41,326 bases of DNA from a virus, in IMG/VR virus record IMGVR_UViG_3300026521_000232, positions 1 to 41,326 of that record, one strand, 5' to 3'. Position 1 is the first letter of the stretch, and the number at the start of each line of letters is the position of its first letter. The notes beneath the pieces were generated by a model. The model was not told the origin of the DNA. It ran no database searches and saw only the letters and a list, made by a program, of their open reading frames with translations. The translations under genes and the position numbers were made by a program. Positions 22,975 to 31,275 of this stretch are shown piece after piece.

Positions 22975-23922
22975 TTAAAGCCCAGTTAGTACCCTCCCTG
23001 AAGATTTTTCAAGAATGTCAAGCCCAGCAATTCTAAACTTGGAGTCAACTCTATACTCAAAAGAGGCTTGTTTTACAATTTGACCGATTGTCAGCTTTTG
23101 TGGAATTCTCATTACCATAGCGTCTTCGCTTGTTGAGTATGCAACAACTTTAGAAGTTCCATCAACGTCTTTCGCTCTAAATGTAGTAACGAATTTAACA
23201 AAAGGGAAGTTATCTTTCAACGCTTTTAAAACAGTTGCACTTCCAGCTTCTGCTTTATAGATTGTCCCCTGAAGCTTATTCATCACATAAATTGGCATTA
23301 CGACGGTATCAGCACTGTATTCAGGGGTGTTGTTAACGTCATTTAACTGCTCTGTAATAAGAGTTGCAATCTCTTCATACATATCTTCTCCACTAAGATT
23401 ATCGATTGAGTCCGACGCACTTGTTGTTGTAAAAAGTGAAGTATTCAAAAGCCCCTCTTGTCCATTATGTCCCAAGTAGCCAATCTCATCAATTTTCTGA
23501 GAGTATGCTTTTTTGTGTGTCATAATGTAACGCTGTGGTAAGTTGATGTTCCCCATCTGTGCTTCTTTAATCTCATCATCTGTCCAAATTGAGTGAGCTT
23601 GTTTTGGGAACACACTAATGAATGTGTCTTCTGCACTAAGCGAAATTCGACCTTTACCACTTCCGATATCTGAACTGTCTGCAAAATCTCCATAATCTTC
23701 AACTCTTAAAGATTGGATTTTTCTTGCATATCCTCCAGTGTTGTCTGCCTTCACCCCACTATTCAAAAATGAGAGTTCAGCATACTTTTTTTCAAGAATT
23801 TTTGGGTTAATAGCAGTTAAGTTTCTTTCCAACACTGCCCCCATTGCACTATCTTTAAACGCTTTTCCACTATCGGTAAAACGCTTAAAGCTTTCAATAT
23901 TATAAATTTGTCCTAAAGTCAT
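22975..23922 (-). CDS. Major capsid protein (DUF2184 type)
   Basis: A 315-residue protein of HK97-like capsid type, DUF2184 group. Recognisable parts are the helical start, VKADNTGGYARKIQSLRVED, the FISVFPKQAHSIWTDDEIKE stretch, KIDEIGYLGHNGQEGLLN and the C-terminal MRIPQKLTIGQIVKQASFEY, RVDSKFRIAGLDILEKSSG. Position after protease/scaffold and decoration genes is canonical. GGGGG precedes the ATG. Confidence 0.88.
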   Translation of the reverse strand: MTLGQIYNIESFKRFTDSGKAFKDSAMGAVLERNLTAINPKILEKKYAELSFLNSGVKADNTGGYARKIQSLRVEDYGDFADSSDIGSGKGRISLSAEDTFISVFPKQAHSIWTDDEIKEAQMGNINLPQRYIMTHKKAYSQKIDEIGYLGHNGQEGLLNTSLFTTTSASDSIDNLSGEDMYEEIATLITEQLNDVNNTPEYSADTVVMPIYVMNKLQGTIYKAEAGSATVLKALKDNFPFVKFVTTFRAKDVDGTSKVVAYSTSEDAMVMRIPQKLTIGQIVKQASFEYRVDSKFRIAGLDILEKSSGRVLTGL

Positions 23923-23931
23923 ATATCCCCC

Positions 23932-24432
23932 TTATCTTTGTCTTACAGTCCAAACTGTATCAGAAATTTGCTTATAGAAGTATCCATCAACTGGAATGTT
24001 CGCAACAATACCATCTCCACCGTCACTGTCTGCACTGTGTGGGGTTGCTTTACCATTATCTTCTACGTTATTTTTGTCATTATTGTAGACGTATACCTTG
24101 TCAAACTTTGAAATTTCAACATCTGAAACAACGGTAACAGTACAAAGTCCACTCTCTACTGCATCTGCTAAAATTGAGTTTTCAGCTGTATACTTTCCAT
24201 CATCTTCAATCGCTCCAGTTGTTGAGGCTAATACAATCCCAGCACAAACTACATCCTCACTATCCTCACTACCATCAATATTTTGGATTTTATCATCTTT
24301 GAACTTCGCAAAAAGTCCACCAATTAATCCATCTTCAAAATCGGTATATGTAGACACTACTCCAGTATCTCCAACAATAAGACCAGCTCCAGCTTTTCCA
24401 AGTTCATCAGTTCTTGTACTTCCAAATGCCAT
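23932..24432 (-). CDS. Head decoration-like protein (DUF2190 style)
   Basis: A 166-residue Gly/Asp-rich beta protein placed between scaffold and capsid genes. It contains FDKVYVYNNDKNNVEDNGKA and DGYFYKQISDTVWTVRQR; the first resembles the region where capsid-stabilising DUF2190-like proteins carry their conserved GDxVY-type strand. It probably sits on the capsid surface. It overlaps the scaffold gene by one base. Confidence 0.6.
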   Translation of the reverse strand: MAFGSTRTDELGKAGAGLIVGDTGVVSTYTDFEDGLIGGLFAKFKDDKIQNIDGSEDSEDVVCAGIVLASTTGAIEDDGKYTAENSILADAVESGLCTVTVVSDVEISKFDKVYVYNNDKNNVEDNGKATPHSADSDGGDGIVANIPVDGYFYKQISDTVWTVRQR

Positions 24433-24893
24433 TAGATTTCCTCCTCTGCGATTTTATCCCAACCACTCAAGTTTGCATCTCCAAACTCTTTGTACTGCTC
24501 AGTTTTTTTAAGCATTTTGAACGCTGTTGGAATTTCATTATCTTTAAACTCATCTCCGTGCATCGTTGCAACTGCATCTCTCATAATCTTTACTGTGTCA
24601 GCATCTGCAAAATTATATTTAGAGTCTAAAAAGTTTTTAGCTTTTTCAATCACTTCAGCTCTAGCGTTTGCCTCAGCTTTTACGATTGTTTTAAATTCAT
24701 CACTGTCTTTAAAATCAGACAAAGCCTCAGATTTTGCACTCTGAACTGCTAATTTGAACTCTGCAGTATCTTTCATCTCTTTTTTAGGCTCTTCTTTTAC
24801 AGCCTCCTCATCTTTTTTTGGTTGATGTTTAGCTAAAAAGTCGCTCTTTTGAATTAGTGTTAGCTTATCCCACACTTTTAAAAGTTCTTCCAT
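24432..24893 (-). CDS. Possible nested scaffold protein from an internal start
   Basis: In the same frame as the protease-scaffold gene, ATG 24893 begins MEELLKVWDKLTLIQKSDFL and would give 153 residues of pure helical scaffold. AAGGGACAGGT lies immediately upstream, a usable ribosome site. Nested scaffold genes inside protease genes are known, for example Nu3 in lambda C. Expression is inferred from the site and the domain border only. Confidence 0.35.
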   Translation of the reverse strand: MEELLKVWDKLTLIQKSDFLAKHQPKKDEEAVKEEPKKEMKDTAEFKLAVQSAKSEALSDFKDSDEFKTIVKAEANARAEVIEKAKNFLDSKYNFADADTVKIMRDAVATMHGDEFKDNEIPTAFKMLKKTEQYKEFGDANLSGWDKIAEEEI

Positions 24894-25370
24894 ACCTGTC
24901 CCTTCGTCTTTAAATTTGCATTTATCCCCACACCGACCAGCTTCAACGACTGCTAAGTGATGTGGGACAATGTCAACTTGTTCAAAGTCGTAAATATTGT
25001 GCTTTTTTAATTCTGCAAAATATCCAAGACTCAACTCCTCGTATTCTATCACTTTATCATTAAAAGTTATAGTATTCTCAATAGATACAGTTGTATCTGT
25101 ATTCTCATCTTTATCATCAATAAGTTTGCTATTAGAAACTTTTCCGATTATGAGTGAGTTATCTATATTGTCTTTTAGTTCAATGTGTCCATCTGTTACT
25201 GCTAATCCATTTAATTTTCTGGACACTTCCTCGATAGTTTTTCTGCTTCTGTAAATCTTGAATATTTTGTTTTTTGGCTCAAGTCCAATCTCAACACCTA
25301 AATATTCTTGATAACCGTCCCTTACAGAAACAGCCTTTCTATTTTTCATTTTGTCTTTAAAAAATACCAT
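24432..25370 (-). CDS. Prohead protease fused to scaffold (DUF2213 type)
   Basis: A 312-residue protein. Residues 10-150 are a DUF2213 protease domain: GLAVTDGH with His62, EELSLGYFAEL with Ser114, and DIVPHHLAVVEAGR with His137/138 can form the His-Ser-His set of phage prohead proteases. Residues 160-312 are helical and charged, like scaffold. An internal ATG at 24893 (Met160) has AAGGGA upstream and could give scaffold alone. The protein would shape and mature the capsid and be lost from the virion. Confidence 0.8.
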   Translation of the reverse strand: MVFFKDKMKNRKAVSVRDGYQEYLGVEIGLEPKNKIFKIYRSRKTIEEVSRKLNGLAVTDGHIELKDNIDNSLIIGKVSNSKLIDDKDENTDTTVSIENTITFNDKVIEYEELSLGYFAELKKHNIYDFEQVDIVPHHLAVVEAGRCGDKCKFKDEGTGMEELLKVWDKLTLIQKSDFLAKHQPKKDEEAVKEEPKKEMKDTAEFKLAVQSAKSEALSDFKDSDEFKTIVKAEANARAEVIEKAKNFLDSKYNFADADTVKIMRDAVATMHGDEFKDNEIPTAFKMLKKTEQYKEFGDANLSGWDKIAEEEI

Positions 25371-25398
25371 TCAACCCCCCATAATTTTTATAAGTATA

Positions 25399-26202
25399 TC
25401 AAAATTCTATAATATACTCAGCATAGCATCGACAATTAATCTCTTCCATTGGCTTTAGAGTTTTTCCATCGCACGACGAATATAGACCATTTTCTATTTC
25501 AAACTCTTTCCCACTTCTTATAGCGTGACACTTCCTACTTCTCTCATCATCGACGCTTCTCCAAATCGCTTTTTTGACTCCAGCACTCTTCGCCCTCTTC
25601 TCAGAGAGTTGTTGGTTAAAAGCTTTCAATTCATTTCTAGATACAAGCTTTGCCTTGTTTAAGTTGGCAACTCTTGTATTGTCAACGTGGTCATACAATT
25701 CGCCGAGTGTTTTCCCAGCTCCCATTAGTCTTAGCGTATTTTTGTGCAGGTCGTCCATCATCGCATCGCGTAGCTTTTTAATCTGCACTCCACTCTCAAC
25801 ACTTTTTGCGTTTATGAATTGGTTATAATTCTCTTTTTTTAAAATTTCACTCATCTTCACTCCAACTGCTTCGTCTATGCTTTCACTTACCTCTTTATTG
25901 TTTACGCTATCGGTCCTCTTGTAAAGCTTTTTAATATACGCCTCTAAACGCTTATTTGTAAACTGCTTTTTTATGCTCCTCTTAAAGTCATTAATGAGTT
26001 TTTCTGCGATAACTGCATAGTTCCCAATTTGTGCATCTTCAAATTTACTAACCGTCTTTTTATTCATAGCTTTAAGTACTTTATTGTTAAATCTTCTCGA
26101 GATGGATTCAATCATAAAAGAGTTAAAATTATCCAGTTCTTTCTCAATGTTTAAAGGTGGGTTTGGTTGCCTAAACGTCTTTTTCATCTTCTGGGAACTC
26201 AC
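25399..26202 (-). CDS. Mu F-like minor head protein
   Basis: A 267-residue protein. The C-terminal domain has the family pattern: KKAIWRSVDDERSRKCHAIR, SGKEFEI, then EEINCRCYAEYI (residues about 210-265), with the His and CRC residues that mark Mu F-like proteins. The N-terminal 200 residues are helical. These proteins sit at the portal and are often ejected with DNA. The gene overlaps the portal gene by 32 bases. Confidence 0.85.
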   Translation of the reverse strand: MSSQKMKKTFRQPNPPLNIEKELDNFNSFMIESISRRFNNKVLKAMNKKTVSKFEDAQIGNYAVIAEKLINDFKRSIKKQFTNKRLEAYIKKLYKRTDSVNNKEVSESIDEAVGVKMSEILKKENYNQFINAKSVESGVQIKKLRDAMMDDLHKNTLRLMGAGKTLGELYDHVDNTRVANLNKAKLVSRNELKAFNQQLSEKRAKSAGVKKAIWRSVDDERSRKCHAIRSGKEFEIENGLYSSCDGKTLKPMEEINCRCYAEYIIEF

Positions 26203-27352
26203 TTATAAAGTCATTTTTTGGCTCAACTTCAAGCCCTCTATCTTTTATATACTTGTCTATATCATATCCTAAGTTATATAGCTTCATCGCATTATCAATC
26301 ACGCTTGTCTCATACGCTACTTTTTCAGACGCTTTAACATTTTGATTGTCTTTAAACTTTATCTCTCCAAGCCCTAGAATTTCAAACAATTCAACAATTT
26401 TATCAATTACGTAATCCTCTTGGATATTTTCAATCATCTCGTTAAAAGTTGTCTTCTCTTGTTCCCCAGATGAGTTCATTCCCTTTACGTTCTCTCCAAC
26501 AAGCATCGGCACTGGGATACCACTAACCATTGCGACGCGTCTTAACGAAATGTCATCTGCGTCTTTTAAGTTGGTTAGAGATTGCGAAACAGTAACAACC
26601 TCATCGTCTTTATCGATAATACCAGCTCCGTAAATACTTCTCCTATCTTCTGCGATAGAGTAAAATTTGACAATATCAGCCTCTTTTTTAGATGCCAACG
26701 CCTGCTTAAACCCTGAAACTTTATAAAAAAATGAGGAGTTCTTCTCGACTATTGAAGATGATGAACGCTCAACAACTCCATCGTTAATGAGTTGATTATA
26801 AATGAGTTCAAACTCACTAATCCCCCCATGATTATAGAGTGGAATATCGTTGTGACTTGGCTTAACATAAGTAAAATCAATAACTCGTGAATGGTGGAAC
26901 TCAAATCCATTAACGTTATATGAAACAGGTTCGTAATATCTTGAGCTTGATAAGTCCAAATTATACGACGTTATCGAAACCATATCCCCACTAAAAACAT
27001 CAAATTTTGGACTCCTAACACCCTTTTTAATAGGAGCAGATAAATCTCCCCCATCATTTATCACGATAATCCCTCTTCCGAAAACAAAAGCCCACTTTAA
27101 TGCTTCCTGTACTTTAGACTGCAATTTTTTAGAGTAAAACTCTCTATCTTCCTCGTTCTCAAAAAAAAGTGATGATGTCTTTGTTGCGTATGAGCTTTTT
27201 AATCTGACAATCTTGTTCCCAAGACCAGTCTTGTAAATCTCATTCAGCTCCGAAAAATCAACCCTTGTGCCAACAATCGTATTTCTATTTTGGGGTGTCC
27301 TTGTGTTCGCGATAGAGTTATATAAATCAACTATCCCATCTATAAAATTCAT
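26171..27352 (-). CDS. Portal protein (DUF1073 type)
   Basis: 393 residues from ATG 27352, chosen because AAGGGTAAAA precedes it; a longer reading would need a TTG at 27373. Typical DUF1073 portal elements are EALKWAFVFGRGIIVINDGG, FHHSRVIDFTY, and VAMVSGIPVPMLVGENVKGM followed by SSGEQEKTTFNEMIENIQED. The dodecameric portal forms the DNA gate of the head and binds terminase. The start is 35 bases behind the terminase stop. Confidence 0.88.
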   Translation of the reverse strand: MNFIDGIVDLYNSIANTRTPQNRNTIVGTRVDFSELNEIYKTGLGNKIVRLKSSYATKTSSLFFENEEDREFYSKKLQSKVQEALKWAFVFGRGIIVINDGGDLSAPIKKGVRSPKFDVFSGDMVSITSYNLDLSSSRYYEPVSYNVNGFEFHHSRVIDFTYVKPSHNDIPLYNHGGISEFELIYNQLINDGVVERSSSSIVEKNSSFFYKVSGFKQALASKKEADIVKFYSIAEDRRSIYGAGIIDKDDEVVTVSQSLTNLKDADDISLRRVAMVSGIPVPMLVGENVKGMNSSGEQEKTTFNEMIENIQEDYVIDKIVELFEILGLGEIKFKDNQNVKASEKVAYETSVIDNAMKLYNLGYDIDKYIKDRGLEVEPKNDFISEFPEDEKDV

Positions 27353-27386
27353 TTTTACCCTTATTTTTCTCAAATTGTATCACAAA

Positions 27387-28814
27387 TCACAAAAGGTCTC
27401 CATAGTCAAAACTTTTATTTTTGTACGCTATCTCAAATCCATCAATCACCGTGTCAATCATATCGTCGTGTACTCCACTTGGGAATGAGGTATACTCAGT
27501 TATAAAATCATCAATGTGTTCAATGTCATCAACGATATATAAGCCGTGTATCTCTAAATAAGGGGAAATCTCTTCAGCACGAAAAACTTTATCTTTATTT
27601 CTCTCAACTTCATAAACCATAAATCCATCGCTTTTCATTCTTTGAAAAAGGTCTATCCCACTTGCTTTCTGCTCTATGTACATTCCAGAAAAAGGATATT
27701 CATCATTCCTCTTATAGAAAGATTTTGCAGTCAATTCCCTCTCTCTGCTTTTCGGTTTACCTCTAAACATATCAAGCATATATAACTTATTCTCAAAAAA
27801 TCCGAATGATGTATACACTGTATAGTCATTCTGTTCCTTGTCTTTAAGTGCAGTATCTACGGTTATAAAACGCTTCTCGAATCTGATTTTATTCACTACG
27901 CTACGCCCAACATATTTTAGCCAATCCACTTTCAATAAATTACCACTTTTTATTATTGGATTTTGCTGGTAAAGTGCCTCAAAGTTTTCAGGACTCATTG
28001 TGTTTTTACGCTCCATCAAAAATTCTAATGACTTATGTTCAGGGAGCAACACCTCACCTTTTTTTCGATATTCTTCATCGTGTTCAGCAATCGCCTTATA
28101 AGTCACGACGTCGAACCCACCTTTTTTGAGCATTCTTCCAGCTGGGTCATCGATATGCCAACGTGTCAAAATCATCAAAAACCCTGCCTTCTCATCAAAA
28201 CGTGTAAAAAAGTCATCGGTAAACCAATCCCACGTTTTTTCTCTGAAAGTCATACTGTTAGCAGTTTCACGACCCTTTAATGGGTCATCGATAACTCCTA
28301 AATCCAATGTTTCTCCAGTAATGCTTCCTTGAACTGTTGTGTTTCTAAAATATCCTCCAGTTTCTATGTACTCGATAAGCTCTTTATTTTTTTGATACCC
28401 CTGAGATATAACGACTCGCTTATCGTTTACCTTCAGGTTTGGGAAAATGTCTTTATATACTTTTCTTTCAAAAGTCCTTTGCAATGCTAAGTTAGCACGA
28501 ACTCCAAGACGTTCGGAAAATGATGCGTAAATTGTTCTAAGTTCTGGGTGCTTGCCACTTAACCAAGCGATAAAATCTATAATTGCAGTTGATTTACCGT
28601 GTTGAGGGGGTGCTTGTATTATTAGCTTTGGTCGTTTACCATTCACCAAGTCATTATAGAAATTTTGTAGTTTTCGAGAGAGGTCCGAGAGAAACCAATT
28701 CACTTTTAGATTTGAGTTTATAAGCTTCCTATATGCTAAAAAGTCATCTCTTGCTAATGCTACTTTATAGCTATACAGTGCTTCTATTTGTTCTGCAGTT
28801 AGTTTAGGAGGCAT
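27387..28814 (-). CDS. Terminase large subunit
   Basis: A 475-residue DNA packaging motor. ATPase: Walker A QAPPQHGKST (67-76), Walker B LDLGVIDDP (170-178), coupling motif ILTRWH (215-220). Nuclease: TVDTA with Asp320, MYIEQKASG with Glu381, and VHDDMID with Asp450/451/454. It cuts and pumps DNA into the prohead through the portal encoded next. It overlaps the small subunit gene by 16 bases. The packaging mode cannot be told from sequence alone. Confidence 0.95.
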   Translation of the reverse strand: MPPKLTAEQIEALYSYKVALARDDFLAYRKLINSNLKVNWFLSDLSRKLQNFYNDLVNGKRPKLIIQAPPQHGKSTAIIDFIAWLSGKHPELRTIYASFSERLGVRANLALQRTFERKVYKDIFPNLKVNDKRVVISQGYQKNKELIEYIETGGYFRNTTVQGSITGETLDLGVIDDPLKGRETANSMTFREKTWDWFTDDFFTRFDEKAGFLMILTRWHIDDPAGRMLKKGGFDVVTYKAIAEHDEEYRKKGEVLLPEHKSLEFLMERKNTMSPENFEALYQQNPIIKSGNLLKVDWLKYVGRSVVNKIRFEKRFITVDTALKDKEQNDYTVYTSFGFFENKLYMLDMFRGKPKSRERELTAKSFYKRNDEYPFSGMYIEQKASGIDLFQRMKSDGFMVYEVERNKDKVFRAEEISPYLEIHGLYIVDDIEHIDDFITEYTSFPSGVHDDMIDTVIDGFEIAYKNKSFDYGDLL

Positions 28815-29341
28815 TCTAATGGAACTCCTAAGCTTAACGCTTTCTCTTTTGCTTCCTCTACTGTCAAGATAGAATTTTGTTGAACTTGTGTTGTTTGATT
28901 AACGTTTACTTCTGTTTTTTGAGTAGAGGGGTTAGCTACTAATTCAATGTCTTTTATTGCACTTACTCCAGCCTTTATGTTTTGTGGATTATCGTATATC
29001 CCATCTTTAATACCATCTCCTATAAGTTTTTGAAATGACTTTAAAAGCCCTCTATTGGACCCAATAAGCTCATTATCTAATGCTACTGTATTAATCCTCT
29101 CCTCAAGCATTTCCTCAATAAATTTGTTTTGTGAGTATTTATGTGTAACTTCTCTCAATTTCGCACTAATCCCCTCTATATCATCATCTACGCTACATAA
29201 AACACACCACTTCTCTAAGTTTATTTTATTTGTTAGTATGTTTTTTGGAACCCTGAACTTCTTTACAATCTCATCTTTAGTGAAGCCTTTTTCATAAGCC
29301 TCGCGAATTGATTCCCAATTGTACTTTTGAGGTCTTGCCAT
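28799..29341 (-). CDS. Terminase small subunit
   Basis: A 180-residue protein. The N-terminus (residues 5-45, NWESIREAYEKGFTKDEIVK, then VPKNILTNKI) is a helix-turn-helix typical of phage terminase small subunits; the middle is helical for oligomer formation, and the end (TVEEAKEKALSLGVPLECLL) is likely the large-subunit contact. It recognises phage DNA to start packaging. The gene overlaps the large subunit by 16 bases and its ATG overlaps the upstream stop by one base. Confidence 0.85.
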   Translation of the reverse strand: MARPQKYNWESIREAYEKGFTKDEIVKKFRVPKNILTNKINLEKWCVLCSVDDDIEGISAKLREVTHKYSQNKFIEEMLEERINTVALDNELIGSNRGLLKSFQKLIGDGIKDGIYDNPQNIKAGVSAIKDIELVANPSTQKTEVNVNQTTQVQQNSILTVEEAKEKALSLGVPLECLLN

Positions 29342-29556
29342 TACTTAATTGGTCCACACAGCATCTCAAGCTCAACAATCTCACTCTCAATCTTCTTTAC
29401 TTTACTATCATTTCTTGATGTAGCAAATACCCAACCAATGACCCACAGACCACCAGTAAGTAACGATAAGATTAAGTGCATTGTATGAGAAGTTTTTATG
29501 CTATTCTTCTCAATAGTCTTTTTGACTATCTCTCTTTTAATATCTATTTCTTCCAT
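29341..29556 (-). CDS. Small membrane protein before the terminase (71 aa)
   Basis: One or two close hydrophobic segments at about residues 25-46 (MHLILSLLTGGLWVIGWVFA) between charged helical ends. I do not recognise a specific family, though small proteins with an LLTGGLWxIxW phrase are common in bacteria and phages. It ends one base into the terminase small subunit start, so it belongs to the late operon. The role is unknown; an extra holin is one possibility. Confidence 0.65.
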   Translation of the reverse strand: MEEIDIKREIVKKTIEKNSIKTSHTMHLILSLLTGGLWVIGWVFATSRNDSKVKKIESEIVELEMLCGPIK

Positions 29557-29586
29557 CTTCTACCCTTTAACGAATGGTGGTGGAGC

Positions 29587-29913
29587 TTAAAGCTTCCACC
29601 CCTCTCTTCTTACTTTATCAACATACACGTCCGAGAAGTCAATATTTAGCTCTTCAACTCTTTTTAGTATCTTTTCACATCGATACACTGCATTCCCAGA
29701 TGTCAATTCGTATGTCATATACTTATTGTCAATAATACCACAAAATTCATACTCATTAGTTTTTACAACTGTTATTCTCTCGTTGTGGATATGAACAAGT
29801 GGTTTTTCTAGAGTAAAAAACTCACCTTTTGCTTTCTCAATACTGATATTGAACCCAGCTTTGAAAAACTCTCTTGTTTCAACAATATCTTCAAGCATAA
29901 CTCTTTTTTTCAT
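29587..29913 (-). CDS. Unknown protein with its own conserved promoter (108 aa)
   Basis: A beta-rich soluble protein: FFTLEKPLVHIHNERITVVK, TNEYEFCGIIDNKYMTYELT, and the C-terminal NIDFSDVYVDKVRREGWKL. Not recognised. It is directly behind the promoter at 29940-29968 with an AAGGAATAAAGATG start, and it is the first gene of the transcription unit that leads into the terminase and structural genes. Confidence 0.7.
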   Translation of the reverse strand: MKKRVMLEDIVETREFFKAGFNISIEKAKGEFFTLEKPLVHIHNERITVVKTNEYEFCGIIDNKYMTYELTSGNAVYRCEKILKRVEELNIDFSDVYVDKVRREGWKL

Positions 29914-29939
29914 CTTTATTCCTTTTGTTTAGATGATGT

Positions 29940-29968
29940 ATTATATACTAATTATTGCAGTTTTTCAA
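29940..29968 (-). promoter_or_regulatory. Conserved phage promoter with spacer operator (copy D, minus)
   Basis: Minus strand: TTGAAA (29968-29963), 17-bp spacer containing TGCAATAATTAGTA, TATAAT (29945-29940), then the gene start at 29913. It is the member nearest the late genes and may be the entry point of the long structural operon. Confidence 0.8.
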
Positions 29969-30150
29969 GGGTTTAGGTGTGTTTTACCTATCTTTTTGTG
30001 CATTTTTTTATAATACTCAATCAATGCCCTATACCTTTGAGGATAGTTCTTCCTCATATTTGGTATGGAACGAATATGATATTTATAGTATTCACTCAAT
30101 TTCTTATCTGAAACATCATAGGTTATTTTTTTACGTTTTTTTACTTCCAT
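29965..30150 (-). CDS. Small very basic protein with its own promoter (61 aa)
   Basis: Reads MEVKKRKKITYDVSDKKLSE, then YYKYHIRSIPNMRKNYPQRY and ends KKMHKKIGKTHLNP. Lys, Arg and Tyr dominate, so it may bind nucleic acid. No family recognised. It follows the conserved promoter at 30177-30205 with an AAGGAATTAAAATG start, and its stop overlaps the -35 box of the next promoter. The pairing with a dedicated promoter suggests a small regulator, which is inference. Confidence 0.65.
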   Translation of the reverse strand: MEVKKRKKITYDVSDKKLSEYYKYHIRSIPNMRKNYPQRYRALIEYYKKMHKKIGKTHLNP

Positions 30151-30176
30151 TTTAATTCCTTTTTTTGTTATGTCGC

Positions 30177-30205
30177 ATTATATACTAACTATTGCAGTTT
30201 GTCAA
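30177..30205 (-). promoter_or_regulatory. Conserved phage promoter with spacer operator (copy E, minus)
   Basis: Minus strand: TTGACA (30205-30200), 17-bp spacer containing TGCAATAGTTAGTA, TATAAT (30182-30177), then GCGACATAACAAAA and the gene start at 30150. Same family as the promoter at 3064, with one change in the central AATAATTA. Confidence 0.83.
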
Positions 30206-30212
30206 TAGTTTA

Positions 30213-30590
30213 TCAAACATTTTCCAATAAAAATTCAATCGCCTCATCTGACCCCTGGCAAACTCTAGCTTTTGCATACTCGTATCCATTCACACGCTCT
30301 ATAAACTCAATTTGTTCAATAGACGTTGTTGGCTTTGCATTACTAAGCTTTCCACTCTTCAACCTCTTCCTTGCACGCTTCATCTCAATAAATAGAATTT
30401 TATCATCAAGAAAAACGACTAAATCGCTCACTCCTTTTGTCTTTCCGACTGCTTTAGCTTTCTTCTCGGCTATAATCGCGTATTTCTTGTTTTGCTTATA
30501 TGTGTTATTTTCGTTTGTTGGTGCAAAATGAAAAATCTTTTTTGCACGCAACCAGTTTACAACCTTTCTTTGCTCTTCATATTCAGTCAT
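30213..30590 (-). CDS. VRR-NUC domain nuclease
   Basis: 125 residues from ATG 30590. The VRR-NUC fold of the PD-(D/E)XK nucleases is visible: EEQRKVVNWLRAK with Glu5/Gln7 at the start, GVSDLVVF with Asp56, LFIEMKRA with Glu69 and Lys71, and Gln93 in a later helix. Stand-alone phage VRR-NUC proteins act on branched or flap DNA in replication or recombination. AAGGA lies about ten bases upstream. It follows the antirepressor gene by 17 bases. Confidence 0.85.
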   Translation of the reverse strand: MTEYEEQRKVVNWLRAKKIFHFAPTNENNTYKQNKKYAIIAEKKAKAVGKTKGVSDLVVFLDDKILFIEMKRARKRLKSGKLSNAKPTTSIEQIEFIERVNGYEYAKARVCQGSDEAIEFLLENV

Positions 30591-30607
30591 TAACAAAAAT
30601 CCTTTTT

Positions 30608-31228
30608 TTAAACCATATCTGCAAAAGTTAGCGATTTTATGAAATTTCTCCCATCATCGAATTTCAACGCTGGCAATTCATTGTATCGTGCTAAATGAAA
30701 TTCTTTTTTAAATAAAGCCCATACTTTTCTGTGTAGTTTTGTAGCTAACAACTTGTCATCTTTTGCAATCTCATACACTTTTGTATTTTTAGCGTCCATT
30801 AATGCACGCTCTTGCCAATTTTCAAGTCGTTTTGTTTCCTCAAGCTTTTTCACCCTCTCTTCAACTACACTATGCCCTTTTGCAATAATAGAAATTTGCT
30901 CAGAAATTGAAAGTGGTCTAAGCGACTGCTTTTCAATCTTGATGAAATAATCTCTAATATCCTTACCAATTTTTGTTCTTTGTAGCATAGCTAAGTGCTT
31001 TGCAGTATCCAAAGTTAAAATATACTCAATTCTTGTTGCGTTGTTCGCTTCCATTTTTTTGTGGAGACGAATATAGTCCTCATTTTCAGAAAATAGTGAT
31101 AATTCCTTCTTAATCCACGTGCTAAAATCGCTCTTTAGATTAAGATTTCTATGAAGCTCTCTAGCGTTTACGCTATTGACCTCATCTCTTCCAATAATCT
31201 CTTTGCTAATGTTTATAATATTTTGCAT
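30608..31228 (-). CDS. AntA/ORF6C-type phage antirepressor
   Basis: A 206-residue protein. The N-terminal AntA domain is clear (SVNARELHRNLNLKSDFSTW, IKKELSLFSENEDYI, RIEYILTLDTAKHLAMLQRT, residues 18-85). The C-terminal part matches ORF6C-type domains (LLATKLHRKVWALFKKEFHL, ARYNELPALKFDDGRNFIKS). Such proteins interfere with lysogeny repressors or regulate the lytic switch. No repressor is recognised in this genome unit, so its partner may be a host prophage repressor or an unrecognised protein. A promoter lies at 31248-31275. Confidence 0.85.
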   Translation of the reverse strand: MQNIINISKEIIGRDEVNSVNARELHRNLNLKSDFSTWIKKELSLFSENEDYIRLHKKMEANNATRIEYILTLDTAKHLAMLQRTKIGKDIRDYFIKIEKQSLRPLSISEQISIIAKGHSVVEERVKKLEETKRLENWQERALMDAKNTKVYEIAKDDKLLATKLHRKVWALFKKEFHLARYNELPALKFDDGRNFIKSLTFADMV

Positions 31229-31247
31229 TTTTTTCTTTCTGACGAAA

Positions 31248-31275
31248 ATTGTAAGGAGAGTACGTGAAGTGTCAA
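31248..31275 (-). promoter_or_regulatory. Promoter of the antirepressor gene
   Basis: Minus strand: TTGACA (31275-31270), 16-bp spacer, TACAAT (31253-31248), 19 bases before the ATG at 31228. It lacks the AATAATTAG spacer of the common promoter family, so it is probably under other control. Its -35 box is part of the inverted repeat GTCAAGC (31271-31277) / GCTTGAC (31323-31329). Confidence 0.6.

Noticed and set aside
24098-24511. 137-residue plus-strand frame opposite the decoration and scaffold genes
   Set aside because: Antisense shadow crossing two real genes; no start signals.
27353-27373. Seven-residue N-terminal extension of the portal from a TTG
   Set aside because: ATG 27352 has a better placed AAGGGT site and gives the usual N-terminus.
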